NCBI RefSeq assembly: GCF_048544455.1
Contig: NC_133537.1
Location: forward strand, 18,289,541 to 18,353,540
Source of the DNA: Silene latifolia
Taxonomy: Eukaryota; Streptophyta; Magnoliopsida; Caryophyllales; Caryophyllaceae
DNA length: 64,000 nucleotides
Reading direction: 5' to 3'
Numbering within the stretch: the stretch's first letter is position 1; each line of letters starts with the position of its first letter. Under the pieces are notes generated by a model, which saw only the letters and a list, made by a program, of their open reading frames with translations, did not search any database and was not told the DNA's origin. Made by a program: the position numbers and the translations under genes. This document shows, piece by piece, positions 1 to 10,021 of the stretch.

Positions 1-259
1 GAATGCTCGACGCGAATGCAAGGAAAGAGTGCCCTCGTAAGAGGAAAACGATTTAAACAGATTGATTAATTAGATTGATTGAGTGTAGTGGTCAAATTGG
101 TCGGTCATGCAACGGAGAGGCTGGTACCCGGAAAGATCCGAGCTTACGTGGTCGGAAGTCCAAGCACGTAGGCGCCAATTAGTAAGAACGAAGTCTAGAA
201 TGCAAAGGGAGAAGAGAAGGGCGGACACTCGCGTGAGAAATATGAGGAACGAAAGCTCC

Positions 260-267
260 TATTTATA
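260..267 (-). promoter_or_regulatory. TATA box in the 3' LTR
   Basis: TATAAATA on the minus strand inside the context attagtataaatagg. The same box is at 24533-24540 in the 5' LTR. From this copy, transcription would run outward past position 1 into flanking DNA. Confidence 0.55.
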
Positions 268-363
268 CTAATCACGTGAAGGAATAGGGTTTCGGAGACT
301 CTTTGGAAGTGAATCTCGGCAAGATATGAAAAAGATACGTAAACCATGCAAAGAAGGGCCTGG

Positions 364-425
364 GAAGAGGCGCGCAGCCACATCTGCGTCTCTTGGAAGA
401 GGCGCAAAGACTGCTTGCGTCTATT
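364..425. repeat. 30-bp GC-hairpin dimer (LTR copy, degenerate)
   Basis: This is the 3'-LTR counterpart of the dimer at 24637-24696. The unit is a near-palindrome with arms GAAGAGGCGCAGC and GCTGCGTCTCTT. Here several substitutions and a small insertion have weakened it. Confidence 0.7.
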
Positions 426-830
426 CCCGTGGAGGTTTCTCCTCCGCTTAAGAAAGATTTCGCGTTTGAGTTATGGTAGGACGGAAATAATTCGATTATC
501 TTTTGAATATTACGGGATATTATTTGCCAAAAGATAAAATTTGAGAAATATGGAATAGAAATATCCGGAACATTCCAGAACATTCTGACTCGGGATTTAA
601 CAAACTATCGAGAAAATGGAGACGGTTTTTGACCCGGACTCGAATGTACTCTAATTATCGCCAAAACGACCGTATCGGCACGTAGATGACAACTAAGAGG
701 TTGACATTATTATTTGAGCAATCACTTGACGATAATCTTACGAATTGTCACAAATCGTTCGCGAATCGGACATGCGGCCCAATCATCACCTAGGGTGGTT
801 TGCGAGGGGTGCAGAAACGAGGTGTCTACA

Positions 831-843
831 GAGCCCCCACTTT
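831..843 (-). other. Polypurine tract of the Tat/Ogre element
   Basis: On the element strand AAAGTGGGGGCTC directly precedes the TGTAGACACC start of the 3' LTR. This is where plus-strand DNA synthesis would be primed. It also fixes the element as minus-strand. Confidence 0.85.
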
Positions 844-1229
844 GACTGAGGCTTGGACAAGGCGAAAGTCAAAGTATAGCCATCAGGTCAATCGAAGATT
901 ACAACCTGACGACTATGGCGACGCGAGGCGGCTCAAGGGGTCTGAACCAAGGACCTATCGTCGGGAACATTTTAGAGCCTGTCGACTATCGGGGAGGGTC
1001 GTTTAAAGTCCATTAGACTACGTAAGGAAGCTCGCCAGCCATAAGAAGAGAACATACCTGAGATTTAATCGAACTTCGCGGGGAAACAAGAGAGATATTG
1101 AAAACAGCAGGACGTCGGTAGAAACTGCTGGGGATCCGCTTGCGTCGGTCTCAAGCGAACTCGGGCGAAATTTGGAGGTTGAATCTGCTTGCGTCGGTCT
1201 GAAGCGGACTCTGGGTTGGAGAATATATC

Positions 1230-1383
1230 GACGACTAGGAACATCTTGATCGTCGTGAAAGAAAGTCTTGGGTGAGCAGTACTGCAAAATACTACTGCGC
1301 TGGACAGACGACCAGGAACATCTTGATCGTTGTAGAAAGAAAGTCTTGAGTGAGCAGTACTGCAAAATACTACTGCGCTGGAT
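1230..1383. repeat. 77-bp tandem repeat, two copies
   Basis: The units 1230-1306 and 1307-1383 are nearly identical. Both contain gaacatcttgatcg, gaaagaaagtctt and gcagtactgcaaaatactac. Shorter diverged pieces of the same motif follow up to about 1460 (caatactgcg...ctggataaaa). The repeat lies in the spacer between the 3' LTR and the antisense gene. An open minus-strand frame through it has no recognisable domain and is not called as a gene. Confidence 0.8.
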
Positions 1384-1597
1384 AAAAATTGAGCAATACT
1401 GCTGCGCGGGATAAAATGATCTTGGACAATACTGCGAAATACTGTCGCGCTGGATAAAACGTGGGCCGGAACGAAAGGAAATCGTCGAAACGGACCAAAA
1501 TGATAAAACGTCATCGAGGAAGAGGCGCACCAAAGATGGGCCCACGAATAACGAACTCATAACGGATTTTTGAAAATCCACAAGGAGGGAACAAAAG

Positions 1598-1657
1598 GAA
1601 GAGGCGCAGCAAGAGCTGCGTCTCTTGGAAGAGGCGCAGCACCTGCTGCGTCTTTTC
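1598..1657. repeat. 30-bp GC-hairpin dimer upstream of the mobile-domain gene
   Basis: Two 30-bp units in direct tandem (1598 and 1628), each with arms GAAGAGGCGCAGCA and TGCTGCGTCTTTT that can pair. The dimer is about 140 bp upstream of the first ATG of the antisense mobile-domain gene. The same dimer occurs at four or five other places in this element. Confidence 0.85.
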
Positions 1658-1794
1658 CCCAATTCAGCAATTCTGCGTAAAAACGCGAAAATCAGAAGGT
1701 TTATGTTCATTTTATTCGAAACACAATTTTTGCAATTTCTCTCTCAAATCTTCACCATTTCCGCCAAGGTTGGATTCAAAAGCTTGCTTAAAAT

Positions 1795-4700
1795 ATGACT
1801 AATCGAGGTATGTGCTTTAATCTTGCATTAATCATCCGTATTTGTCGAATTTTGAGCCGCGAACATTAGGGTTTTCGACCCTTTTGATCGAAAATTTGGG
1901 GCTTTTCCCCCAAATGGATTTGTCTTGCCAAATTGATGCTAGAAATGGATAATAGGTAATGTTAGGAACATAACCATGTATTTACTTTGAATTTTCATCG
2001 AGTTTTGAGCCCTTGAGCGAATTTTGAGACTAAGTTTCTGACTAGATCGTAAATGGCTTCGAAAATGGCCTTAGGATTGCCCATTTGTGATGAAACTTGA
2101 TATTTGGGATCCTTGGGTGATGGGTAAACTTTCTACCATCTTGGAATTTTGGTTTGTGACAACTTTTTCAGGACACTTTTTAGGGCATAACCGCCATCAT
2201 AGCGAAATGCTGCCGAATTTTCGACTCGAACCCGAGACTAGGCCTTGACTTTGACTTGACTTGACCCAACTCATCACATGAGTGATTGAATTGGTTTGAA
2301 CATGGCCAAGGATGGCCAGAAATGGGGAATTCCCGGGCCTTGAAGGCTCGAAAATTTCTTAACAAAGGCTTGTCGTCATGGGACGCGGCCTGAATTTGCT
2401 TTAATGTTTGCAGGTGACGATGCTTCTACTTCTGGGAGAGATCCCATGGACATAGACGCCGCAGTTGTTGAGGAGGCTCTAGAGCAGGCCTTCACCGCTG
2501 CGGTGATGGTGGCATGACGAGGTTCCCGAGGAGGAGGCTGCTGAGGAGGAGGAGATTCCGAGACGGGCCCACCTCGGACGAGGAGGTCGTCAGCTGAGAG
2601 GTGCTCCTGCGTGGGCTGAGACCTGGGAGAGTAAGCACCTCGTGTGGGCTGCAGAGGGTCACTTGTCCTACAGGACGGTGAAGAGCTTGGTAAATAGGAA
2701 TTCCCTAACTCATTACCTATCCTTTTCTATTTTTGTTCAAATTTCTTTCAAATTCACTTCAAAACTAAAGATAGCTTTGTTCCAAATCACAATAGGAGGC
2801 CGGGAACATCCGGTCGTTCTCGGGGTACACGACAGCGATGGAGCATTACGAGCGGCTGTCGGGGGAGGAGAGGGCCATGATCGAGCGTGGAGCGCTTGGT
2901 CCTCTGGTTCAGGTCTGGAGGGATATCGTGAAGAGGAAGTTGCGGGCCAACCTTAGCCTGGTCCGCGCTTTCTTGGATCGGTTTTGGGATACGACTTCCA
3001 CGTTTCACCTGCCTTTTGGTGAGGTGGGAGTCACCTTGGAGGACTACGGCATGATTTCAGGGTCCGTGCGGGACCGAGGAGATGGTGTGGGCGAGAGGCG
3101 GCATGAGGGCGGATTCGGCCGAGGCGAGGAGGTTGATCGGGTGGAACCGTCGCGAAGGCTGTTGCGGTGCGGGTTTGGTACCCGCACCTACGTTCGAGAT
3201 TACTTTGCGGGGAAGACCCCGGCATCGGTGGTGATCGATGGGAGGGAGACGGCTCCTCCTCCTTGTACAGCTGAGCAGAGGGCTCGTCTTTGGCTTTGGT
3301 GGTTCTTGTCTTCGATTTACCTCGGAGACAAGGGTGAGAGGCTGTCGACGAAGCTTCTCCCCTTTCTTTCTGACCTGAGTTCCCTAGGGCGTTGGGATTG
3401 GGTCACTGCTGGTTTTGCGGTCCTCATCCGCTTTATGAGGGCCATGGTTCGTCCGGAGTTGATGGAGAAGGGGACTTCTCCTGGCGCTGTCGGACCCGGG
3501 TTACTGTTGGAGGTATGAACCTTCCTTTAGACCAAAGTAAATTCCTTTCTTTTATCAAAGATCGAAAGATCGTCATTGACTATTCTGTTTTACAGGCGTG
3601 GGTGTACTCTTACTTTCCGGGCCTCGCGCCCAAGAGGACGGAGCCGTTGGAGAGGGCCTACCCCGTGGTGAGGGATTGGGTCATGTGCCGGACGAAGAGC
3701 AAGCGTTCTTTCACAATGTCTACCGGCGGGATGTGAACGCCCTTCAGCTGAGCAGCGTGAGTATTCCACTCGTATTCATTATATATTTCTTGTCCTTTGC
3801 TCTTAATCGATCATAGGAATGATCTTTGCCTTATCTTGTCGTAGTGGGTGCCCAGACCTTGGGCGGAGTACGCTCGAGCGCCTCCTTTTGTTGCCGAGGT
3901 CCTTCGACCCAGGAGCCCGAGTCGGTGTTGTTGTGGGACGTCGATGGGTCTGTGTGGTATCCGGGCGAGCGTATGGCTCGTCGGTGCTCTCGGGCGCGTT
4001 GACGGTTCCCATCGATCCTCCGAGGACGATGTTCGGGGAGCCTTTCGAGGCCGAGAGGGAGGCGGACTTGGCTGGTGCCGATGGCGACGACCTTCTTCCT
4101 CGCTCTGGCGAGGACTACTCGGCATTCCTTTACGGGAGGTTGGCGATCGCGCCAAGTAGTGGTGAGTATCCTTTATTTACTTGATTTGATTTTGGGAATC
4201 ACGACGAAAGATCGTCGATTAATGAGAGCTATTTGTCTTTGCAGGAGGTCGAGGCGGCGGGCATCGAGCCCCAGTGTACCCCGAGACCCTTGAGTACACC
4301 GACGCGACCGGGAGGACGACGATCTCCGAGTTGCGTGACTTTGACGTGGCGTGACGGATCTTTGGCCTAGATGATCGGCAAGATTCGATTCGGAGGGTGA
4401 GTTCCCATTTTGCATAGTTTTCGTGTAAGAACACATTTGATTGGATTTGTTCAATTTTGCTGAGAATTACTTTGAAATGCAGGTCGCGCCGTCCCGGTTT
4501 GTGGCACTATGGAGGGTGGCCAACCGGCTGCGAGCTACCGCCATCGAGGCACTCATCGGTGGTCGGGGTCGTCAGGTATGAACCTCATTTGTTTTCTTTT
4601 GATTTTTGATTATTCAGTTTTTGATTGAGTTGATTGACATGAGTCAATTTATTGTTGTCCACAGGCCGATCGTGAGCTGGAGCGAGAGTTGACCCAGTCT

Positions 4701-5043
4701 CGGGAGGAGACGGCTCGTTTGTCGCGGGAGCTCGAGTTTCGGGACGCCGAGATTGCCGCTCTTATGGCGAGGGTTGCCGAGTGGAGGGTGCCCAAAGCAG
4801 TGAGTAGTCCTGCGTGGTTTTGTAGACTTGTTTTTGAACATTTTTGGACTTGTTTGGGGCGCAAGCCCCCAGTTTACTTGGATTTGGACTTGTTTGAGGC
4901 GGAGCCCCAGTTGTACATTTGGACTTGTTTGGGGCGAAGCCCCCAGTTTGCTTGTACGTTTGCTTTTTTTTGTTGTATATACGACGGCCTGAGTGCCTTT
5001 TGCTGCTGGGTGGTGTTGTTTGTACCTGCAGGTTAGCTTTTGA
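1795..5043 (+). pseudogene. Antisense plant-mobile-domain gene of the retrotransposon, decayed
   Basis: The gene lies between integrase and the 3' LTR but on the opposite strand. Splice signals suggest exons at 1795-1807, 2414-2689, 2796-3512, 3596-3756, 3845-4161, 4245-4396, 4483-4575, 4665-4799 and a short last one near 5032-5043. Exon 2 encodes a Glu-rich stretch ending HLSYRTVKSL. Exon 3 carries the hallmark of the plant mobile domain (MAIL/PMD family), FHLPFGEVGVTLEDYGMISG. Exon 4 starts AWVYSYFPGLAPKRTEPLER, and exon 8 encodes a coiled coil rich in Glu and Arg. Single-base frameshifts near 2510, 3713 and 3910 break the reading frame. The family has no proven enzymatic role; captured copies are common in plant transposons. 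Exon ends other than 2, 3 and 4 are less certain. Confidence 0.72.
4855..4945. repeat. GGGGC-hairpin repeats, about three copies
   Basis: Three irregular units of roughly 30-50 bp contain ggggcgcaagcccc, gaggcggagcccc and ggggcgaagcccc, each followed by cagtt and preceded by gacttgttt. Each can fold into a short GC hairpin with a 3-4 base loop. They lie in the last intron of the mobile-domain pseudogene. Confidence 0.65.
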
Positions 5044-5498
5044 ACAGGTTTGGTAGACAACGGTTTACGCCGTCATGCTGCCGGAATTTACATAGAAAAT
5101 CACGCAACATATGCGTTTTTATATACACATAGGGCCCTTAATTAGTGCAAAATGCAAAAATTTTGCCGGAAATGACCGGACGGTAGGGAGGGTTACCCCC
5201 GAAAAAAAAGAAAAAGAGAAATCTATAAGTTAGAAAATGGAAAAAATTAAGAAAATGAAATGACTAAGTAAAATGTTGAAATAAAAAAGAATTAAAATGA
5301 AAATTAAATATAAAAGTGTGAGAAAAATGGCGGAAAATGTCGATGTCGCCTCGAAATGCGCGTCCGTGGATTAAGGAAACCTGAAGCATGGTAAATTTCT
5401 CGGATTTACCAAAATAAAATCCCGTAGGAATAGGAAATTATTTGTTTATAGAATTAGGAAAGATCCAAACGCGGAAATCACGTAAGTAAGGTACAGGG

Positions 5499-5558
5499 GA
5501 AGAGGCGCAGCATGAGCCGCGTCCCTTTGAAGAGGCGCAAAGCAGTGCCGCGCTTTGT
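5499..5558. repeat. 30-bp GC-hairpin dimer upstream of the DUF7745 gene
   Basis: Two 30-bp units (5499 and 5529) start gaagaggcgca, with partner arms gagccgcgtccctt and gtgccgcgctttg. The dimer ends 47 bp before the TATA box of the DUF7745 gene. The LTR has the same dimer upstream of its own TATA box. Confidence 0.82.
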
Positions 5559-5604
5559 TCCAAGCGGTGTCGGTTTCGACGGATTTTTGGAAACAAAGAA
5601 TTAG

Positions 5605-5612
5605 TATAAATA
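5605..5612 (+). promoter_or_regulatory. TATA box of the antisense DUF7745 gene
   Basis: TATAAATA in the context aattagtataaatagaagc lies 106 bp before the ATG at 5711. The context nearly equals the LTR promoter (gattagtataaataggagc on the minus strand). That suggests a shared origin of the two promoters. Confidence 0.6.
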
Positions 5613-5710
5613 GAAGCGTCGACGAAGCTTTAAATCATATAATTCTTCCGTCTCTCCTTCGTCGCCTCACATAAAAACTCCCAATAAATTTTCAAGAGAA
5701 AATTATCATC

Positions 5711-6380
5711 ATGAATACTTTGGAGATTCGCTTGAAGGAATGGACTAATGAGTTTTCGAACATTGAGAAGCACGATATGGGTGCTTATAACCTTGGGTCT
5801 TTATTGAGTTTGAAACTCATTAAGGTTGTAAAACCGTTCTTGGATGCTTGCCTTGATTATTGGGACCCGAATTATCATGTTTTTGCGTTCCCAGGAGGTG
5901 ATGTTTGTCCTTTTCCGGAGGAAATTGCTGCTATTGGCGGGTGGGACCCTGAACATTTACCTGCCATCCCTTCTACTGCTCAAGGGTATAAGAGTAAGTT
6001 TAGAGATTTGCTTGGACTTACTAGACTTGAGGTGGATCGTCTCGTTACTCCGAAGGGCGTGAGGATGCTAGATTTTATAGACCGATTCATCAACAGGGCC
6101 GACCCTACTGTTTCTCATGTTGCTAGGAGGAGAGCATTTGGCTTCTGTTTGCTGCATGTATATGTCTTCCAGGGATATGTTGATGAAGAATTGCGAGGTG
6201 ATCCTCGTCTTCTGGGCCTTATTGAGCAAATGGAGCTGCGCAGGAGCCCAGCTTGTCTATGCCTAGGGGAGATCATCTTGGGTTTGGATAATAGGAAATC
6301 CAACCGTGATCTGCCGTTCTTGGGAAGTCCCGTTATCCTACAGGTAAAAGACACCTTTCTTTCTTTTTTTCGTTTTTTTC

Positions 6381-6422
<42 letters not shown>

Positions 6423-7227
6423 TGGGTGTCTAATACCTGTTTTTTGGTAGGTTTGGTTTATGGAACGGCTCCGATTGCTCGAGCCCCCAGTTCATGCACT
6501 TTCCTATCATGCCCGTATGATTTCGATGAGGACACGGCTGTACATGGTGGACTTCACCCGGGTCTGCGATTATTGGAAGAACAAGCTGAAGACTGATGAT
6601 GGCCCGCTGATCAGGTGGGTTGTTCCGTGGTGGCACCTCAAGTCTGTCACTGGGGTGTCTTCTTTGGATCCTACTAGGTCCGTGCGCATTCCTGGATTGG
6701 AGTTTATGGTATGCATCTTTCCTGAGAGATTGATGAGGCAAGTTGGGTTGAAGCAGATGATCCCTAGGCTTGACACCGTTCCGCAAACTGCTATGGCGCT
6801 TACTACAGAGAGCCGAAGAGAGTGGGCTATGAAGTGGGCCCAAAGGAACATGTGGTTCTTGAGCTTCTCCTCCAATGCCTTGTGGGTGTCGGACTCTTAT
6901 CTGAGGTGGAGGAAGGCTGCAACTTCGGAAGAGCGCGAAAGACTGAGGAAGCGCGAGCCCGTTGATTACAAGGTGCGCGAGGGAGAGAAAGAGAAGGAGA
7001 AGCATCTGACAGAAGGAGAAGAAGAAGCCGGGTTTCAAGTCATTCATCCTTCGAAGAAATCGAAGACTACTCCTGTCGCAGAGGTGGTGGTTGGCAAGAA
7101 TGGGAGAGTCAGACCTCGAGAAAGACCGTTGGTGATTAGGTCTGAAGTGGTGCAAGAGCGCCCGGCTCGAGGTCGTGACAAGAAATATGACAAGAACGAC
7201 AAGGGCAAGGGAAAGATGGAGGAATAG
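5711..7227 (+). CDS. Antisense DUF7745-type protein of the Tat/Ogre element
   Basis: Two exons, 5711-6343 and 6451-7227, joined at CAG/GTAAAA...TTGGTAG, give one open frame of 469 residues. The frame is continuous across the junction (211 codons, then VWFMERL). The intron holds a T tract of about 40 bases. The N-terminal half resembles the DUF7745/plant-mobile-domain-like family of plant transposons, with W-x-EFSNIEKHDM near residue 12 and CLDYWDPNYHVF near 48. The last 100 residues are Lys/Arg/Glu-rich and probably contain a nuclear localisation signal. The gene lies antisense between integrase and the 3' LTR, where Tat elements often carry extra genes of unknown function. Unlike the pol genes around it, this frame has no disruption. 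The family is my recognition from sequence pattern; no function is claimed. Confidence 0.8.
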
Positions 7228-7765
7228 CCCAAGTCTTATTTATTATTTGATTATTATTATTTATTGTTGTGATAAGAAAGGAGGGATTTTTAGAATCCTA
7301 GCCTAATCTATTTTTATTATTTGTCGTACTATTATTATTAGAAATTGAATGAAATAAAAAGGTTAAATGGTTATGAAACCGTTGTGATTTTCTTTAATTA
7401 TTCTTGTCGAATTTCATATGCAATGCAAATGTCCTTCTATTTACATTTTAAATATGATGGTGGGTTGAATCCCGTGAAGGATTGCCTACGTATTCACTTT
7501 AGAGAAAGCGAAATCAAACCCTTGCGCGTAGTTCGAGTAAATGTAAAAGAATAATTTGTTCGAAGCAAGAGCTTGTAATGAACATAGAAAATAAGCATGA
7601 GCTTTTGCTTACTCGGGAGGTGCGAATTTAGTTTGTTTGACGATATGAGGATGACAAGTTTGCCAAGATGCAAGAGCATAGTGACATTCAAATGGGCCAG
7701 GGGCCGTTTATTTAGTGCCACAGGAGCGACACTTAGGTTTACGCGAGGCGCGTTTTTATCCTATT

Positions 7766-8962
7766 CTAGGCATAGTATCGTTTCAGTTGGTCGAGGTTTG
7801 TGGGGTTTGAAAACTCATTCCCATCTAGGTCTGTGATTCTAACCGCACCCCCTGGGAGTATTGATTTGACTAGATATGGTCCGGCCCAGTTAGGTTTGGA
7901 TTTTCCCCTTGGGTCGACAGGTAAAAGAGCTCTAACCGATTTGAGAACTAAATCTCCTTCTTTGATGTTTCTTGGCCTAACCCTTTTGTTGAAAGCTCGT
8001 TTGATACGTGCTTGATATGTTTGGACATTATGTAAGGCACGAAGCCTACGTTCATCCAGGAGGATGAGTTCTTCGTATCTATCCCTTTTCCAATCGGCTT
8101 CCGGGATTTGACTTTCTAGCAGAATACGCAGGGATGGTATTTCTAGCTCGACTGGTTGTACGGCTTCCATGCCGTAAGTCAAATAGAAAGGAGTAGCCCC
8201 AGTGGGCGTCCTAACTGATGTACGATACCCCCACAAAGCGAAGGGTATTTTGCTTGGCCAATCTCTGTAATTGTCAGTCATTTTCTTGAGGATTGTGACG
8301 ACATTTTTGTTAGCCGCTTCTACCGCGCCGTTAGTCTGTGGTCTATAGGGCGATGAGTGATGATGCTTGATCTTGTACTTGGCTAGCAATTGTTCGGTTT
8401 CGGCTTGGAAGTGGGACCCATTATCGCTAATGATCTCATGCGGGCAACCATATCGGCAGATGATGTTATTTTGTATGAATTTGGCTACGTTTTTGGCCGT
8501 AAGAGCGGTGTAGGAAGCCGCTTCTACCCACTTGGTGAAGTAGTCAATTGCTACTAGGATGAAACAGTGACCTCCTGTTCCGGCTGGGGTTATCTTCCCA
8601 ATTATGTCAATTCCCCATGCGGAGAATGGCCAAGGAGATGTCATTGTGTATAGTAACGAAGGAGGGACATGTTGTACGTTCCCGAAGATTTGGCAGTTGT
8701 GGCAATGTCTCACATATTTGATGCAATCGGATTCCATTGTGGTCCAATAGTACCCTAGACGTGTGATTTTCTTTGCCATCATAGGTCCACTCATGTGAGG
8801 ACCACATTCTCCGTCATGGACTTCTTCCATCACTTTTCGTGCCTGTGAATGATCAAGGCAACGTAGGACTACACCAAGAGGTGTTCTTTTGTACAATTCT
8901 CCTTGCATGAGAACGTATTGTGAAGACAATAGGCGTATGGCTCGTTGTCCCCTCTTGTCCAT
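7766..8962 (-). CDS. Pol: integrase domain
   Basis: The frame gives 398 residues. The N-terminal zinc site is His49, His56, Cys87 and Cys90 (ending RHCHNC). The catalytic triad is Asp119 (GIDIIG), Asp180 (IISDNGSHF) and Glu215 (NGAVEAANK), with the classic 35-residue spacing between the last two. The C-terminal part has the Ty3-type module ending WAGPYLVKSILPGGAVRI. This enzyme joins element cDNA to the host chromosome. The domain itself looks intact, but its link to the upstream RNase H is broken near 9070. The ATG at 8962 is only the first Met of the open frame; the real protein would be cut from a Gag-Pol precursor. Confidence 0.93.
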   Translation of the reverse strand: MDKRGQRAIRLLSSQYVLMQGELYKRTPLGVVLRCLDHSQARKVMEEVHDGECGPHMSGPMMAKKITRLGYYWTTMESDCIKYVRHCHNCQIFGNVQHVPPSLLYTMTSPWPFSAWGIDIIGKITPAGTGGHCFILVAIDYFTKWVEAASYTALTAKNVAKFIQNNIICRYGCPHEIISDNGSHFQAETEQLLAKYKIKHHHSSPYRPQTNGAVEAANKNVVTILKKMTDNYRDWPSKIPFALWGYRTSVRTPTGATPFYLTYGMEAVQPVELEIPSLRILLESQIPEADWKRDRYEELILLDERRLRALHNVQTYQARIKRAFNKRVRPRNIKEGDLVLKSVRALLPVDPRGKSKPNWAGPYLVKSILPGGAVRITDLDGNEFSNPTNLDQLKRYYA

Positions 8963-9035
8963 ATCTGGCGGATAGGTACCATTAAGCTTGAAGTTCAGGA
9001 TTGCTTGGAACCAGGGTTCCTGTGCGATTTCTTCT

Positions 9036-10021
9036 TCATCGGTAATTTGATGGACATAAGCCGGCTCCGACCGACCGTCGTTCGATACACAAAGGCATTT
9101 CCATCATGTAATCCGGCATGTTTATCAAAGATGCAAGTTTCGCAAGAGCGTCTGCAAATTGATTTTCTTCTCGAGGTAGGTGTAAGTAGGTTACGTGATC
9201 AAAGAATTGAGCGACTTGGTCTATCCTAGCCTGATAGGGTGCTAGGCTTTCACTTCGGATTTTCCAGGATCCTGTAACTTGGTTGATGATCGTGATGAAT
9301 CTCCATGCACTCGGAGGTTTTTGATGCCTAAGCTTACTGCCGCCTGTAGTCCAATTAGACAAGCCTCATACTCTGCGGCGTTATTTGTCACCTCGAAGTC
9401 GAGTTTGACAGCAATCGGTGTATGCTCACCTTCAGGAGAAATGAGCAACACTCCTATCCCAAATCCTCTTAGGTTTGATGCTCCATCAAAGTATAGATCC
9501 CAGGAATCTACATCTGTTTGAAGTATATCCTCGTTGGGAAATGACCAAGTATCTATGGTTTGTGCGTCGTTGATGGGATTTTCTGCGAAGAATTCGGCGA
9601 CGGCGCGACCCTTTATAACTTTCAGTGGCACATATTTGAGGTCAAATTCCGAGAGCATCATGGTCCATCTTGCCAGGCGTCCGTTGAGGACGGGTTTCTT
9701 GAAGAGGTATTTGACTGGATCCATTTTGGAGAATATCTTGACGGAGTAGCTAAGCATGTAGTGACGTAGCTTCTTTGTTGCCCACACAAGAGCGAGGCAT
9801 GTCTTTTCGAGTTGTGAGTATTTACACTCGTATTCTAAGAACTTCTTACTTAGGTAGTAAATAGCTCTTTCTTCACTTCCTACGGTTTGAGCTAGCATGG
9901 CACCCATGGCGGTTTTGATTCGTGAGATACAAACCAAGAGGTTGATCTTGTTGTGGAGGCATGAGCACTGGTGGTTTAGCCAATATCTCCTTGATTCTGT
10001 CGAACGCCTTTTGACAATCAT
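9036..10021 (-). pseudogene. Pol: RNase H plus additional (archaeal-type) RNase H, frame-shifted
   Basis: The first part (about 9920-9540) is the connection/RNase H remnant typical of Ty3 elements, with AIYYLSKKF, LEKTCLALVWATKKLRHYM and ARWTMMLSEFDL. It is followed by the second RNase H that defines the Tat lineage. The acidic residues are visible in WDLYFDGASN, NNAAEYEACLIGL, VHGDS and, in the next frame, QFADALAKLA. One missing base near 9288-9296 moves the frame between VHGDSS and IINQVTGSWK. Another frameshift near 9070 cuts the link to integrase. The enzyme would remove RNA from RNA-DNA hybrids during reverse transcription. Confidence 0.88.

Larger units (their letters stand above)
1..830 (-). 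repeat. 3' LTR of the Tat/Ogre element (partial)
   Basis: Position 1 matches 24274 and the similarity continues to 830, which matches 25095. Both copies end in tgtctaca, so the LTR begins TGTAGACACC on the element strand. The two copies differ by scattered substitutions and a few short indels, for example around 370-440, so the insertion is not brand new. The missing outer part lies left of the window. A TATAAATA box is at 260-267 on the minus strand. Confidence 0.92.

Noticed and set aside
1018-1710. A 230-codon open minus-strand frame
   Set aside because: It runs through the 77-bp tandem repeats and the GC-hairpin dimer, is Ser/Arg/Phe-rich without domain and lies in a retrotransposon spacer.
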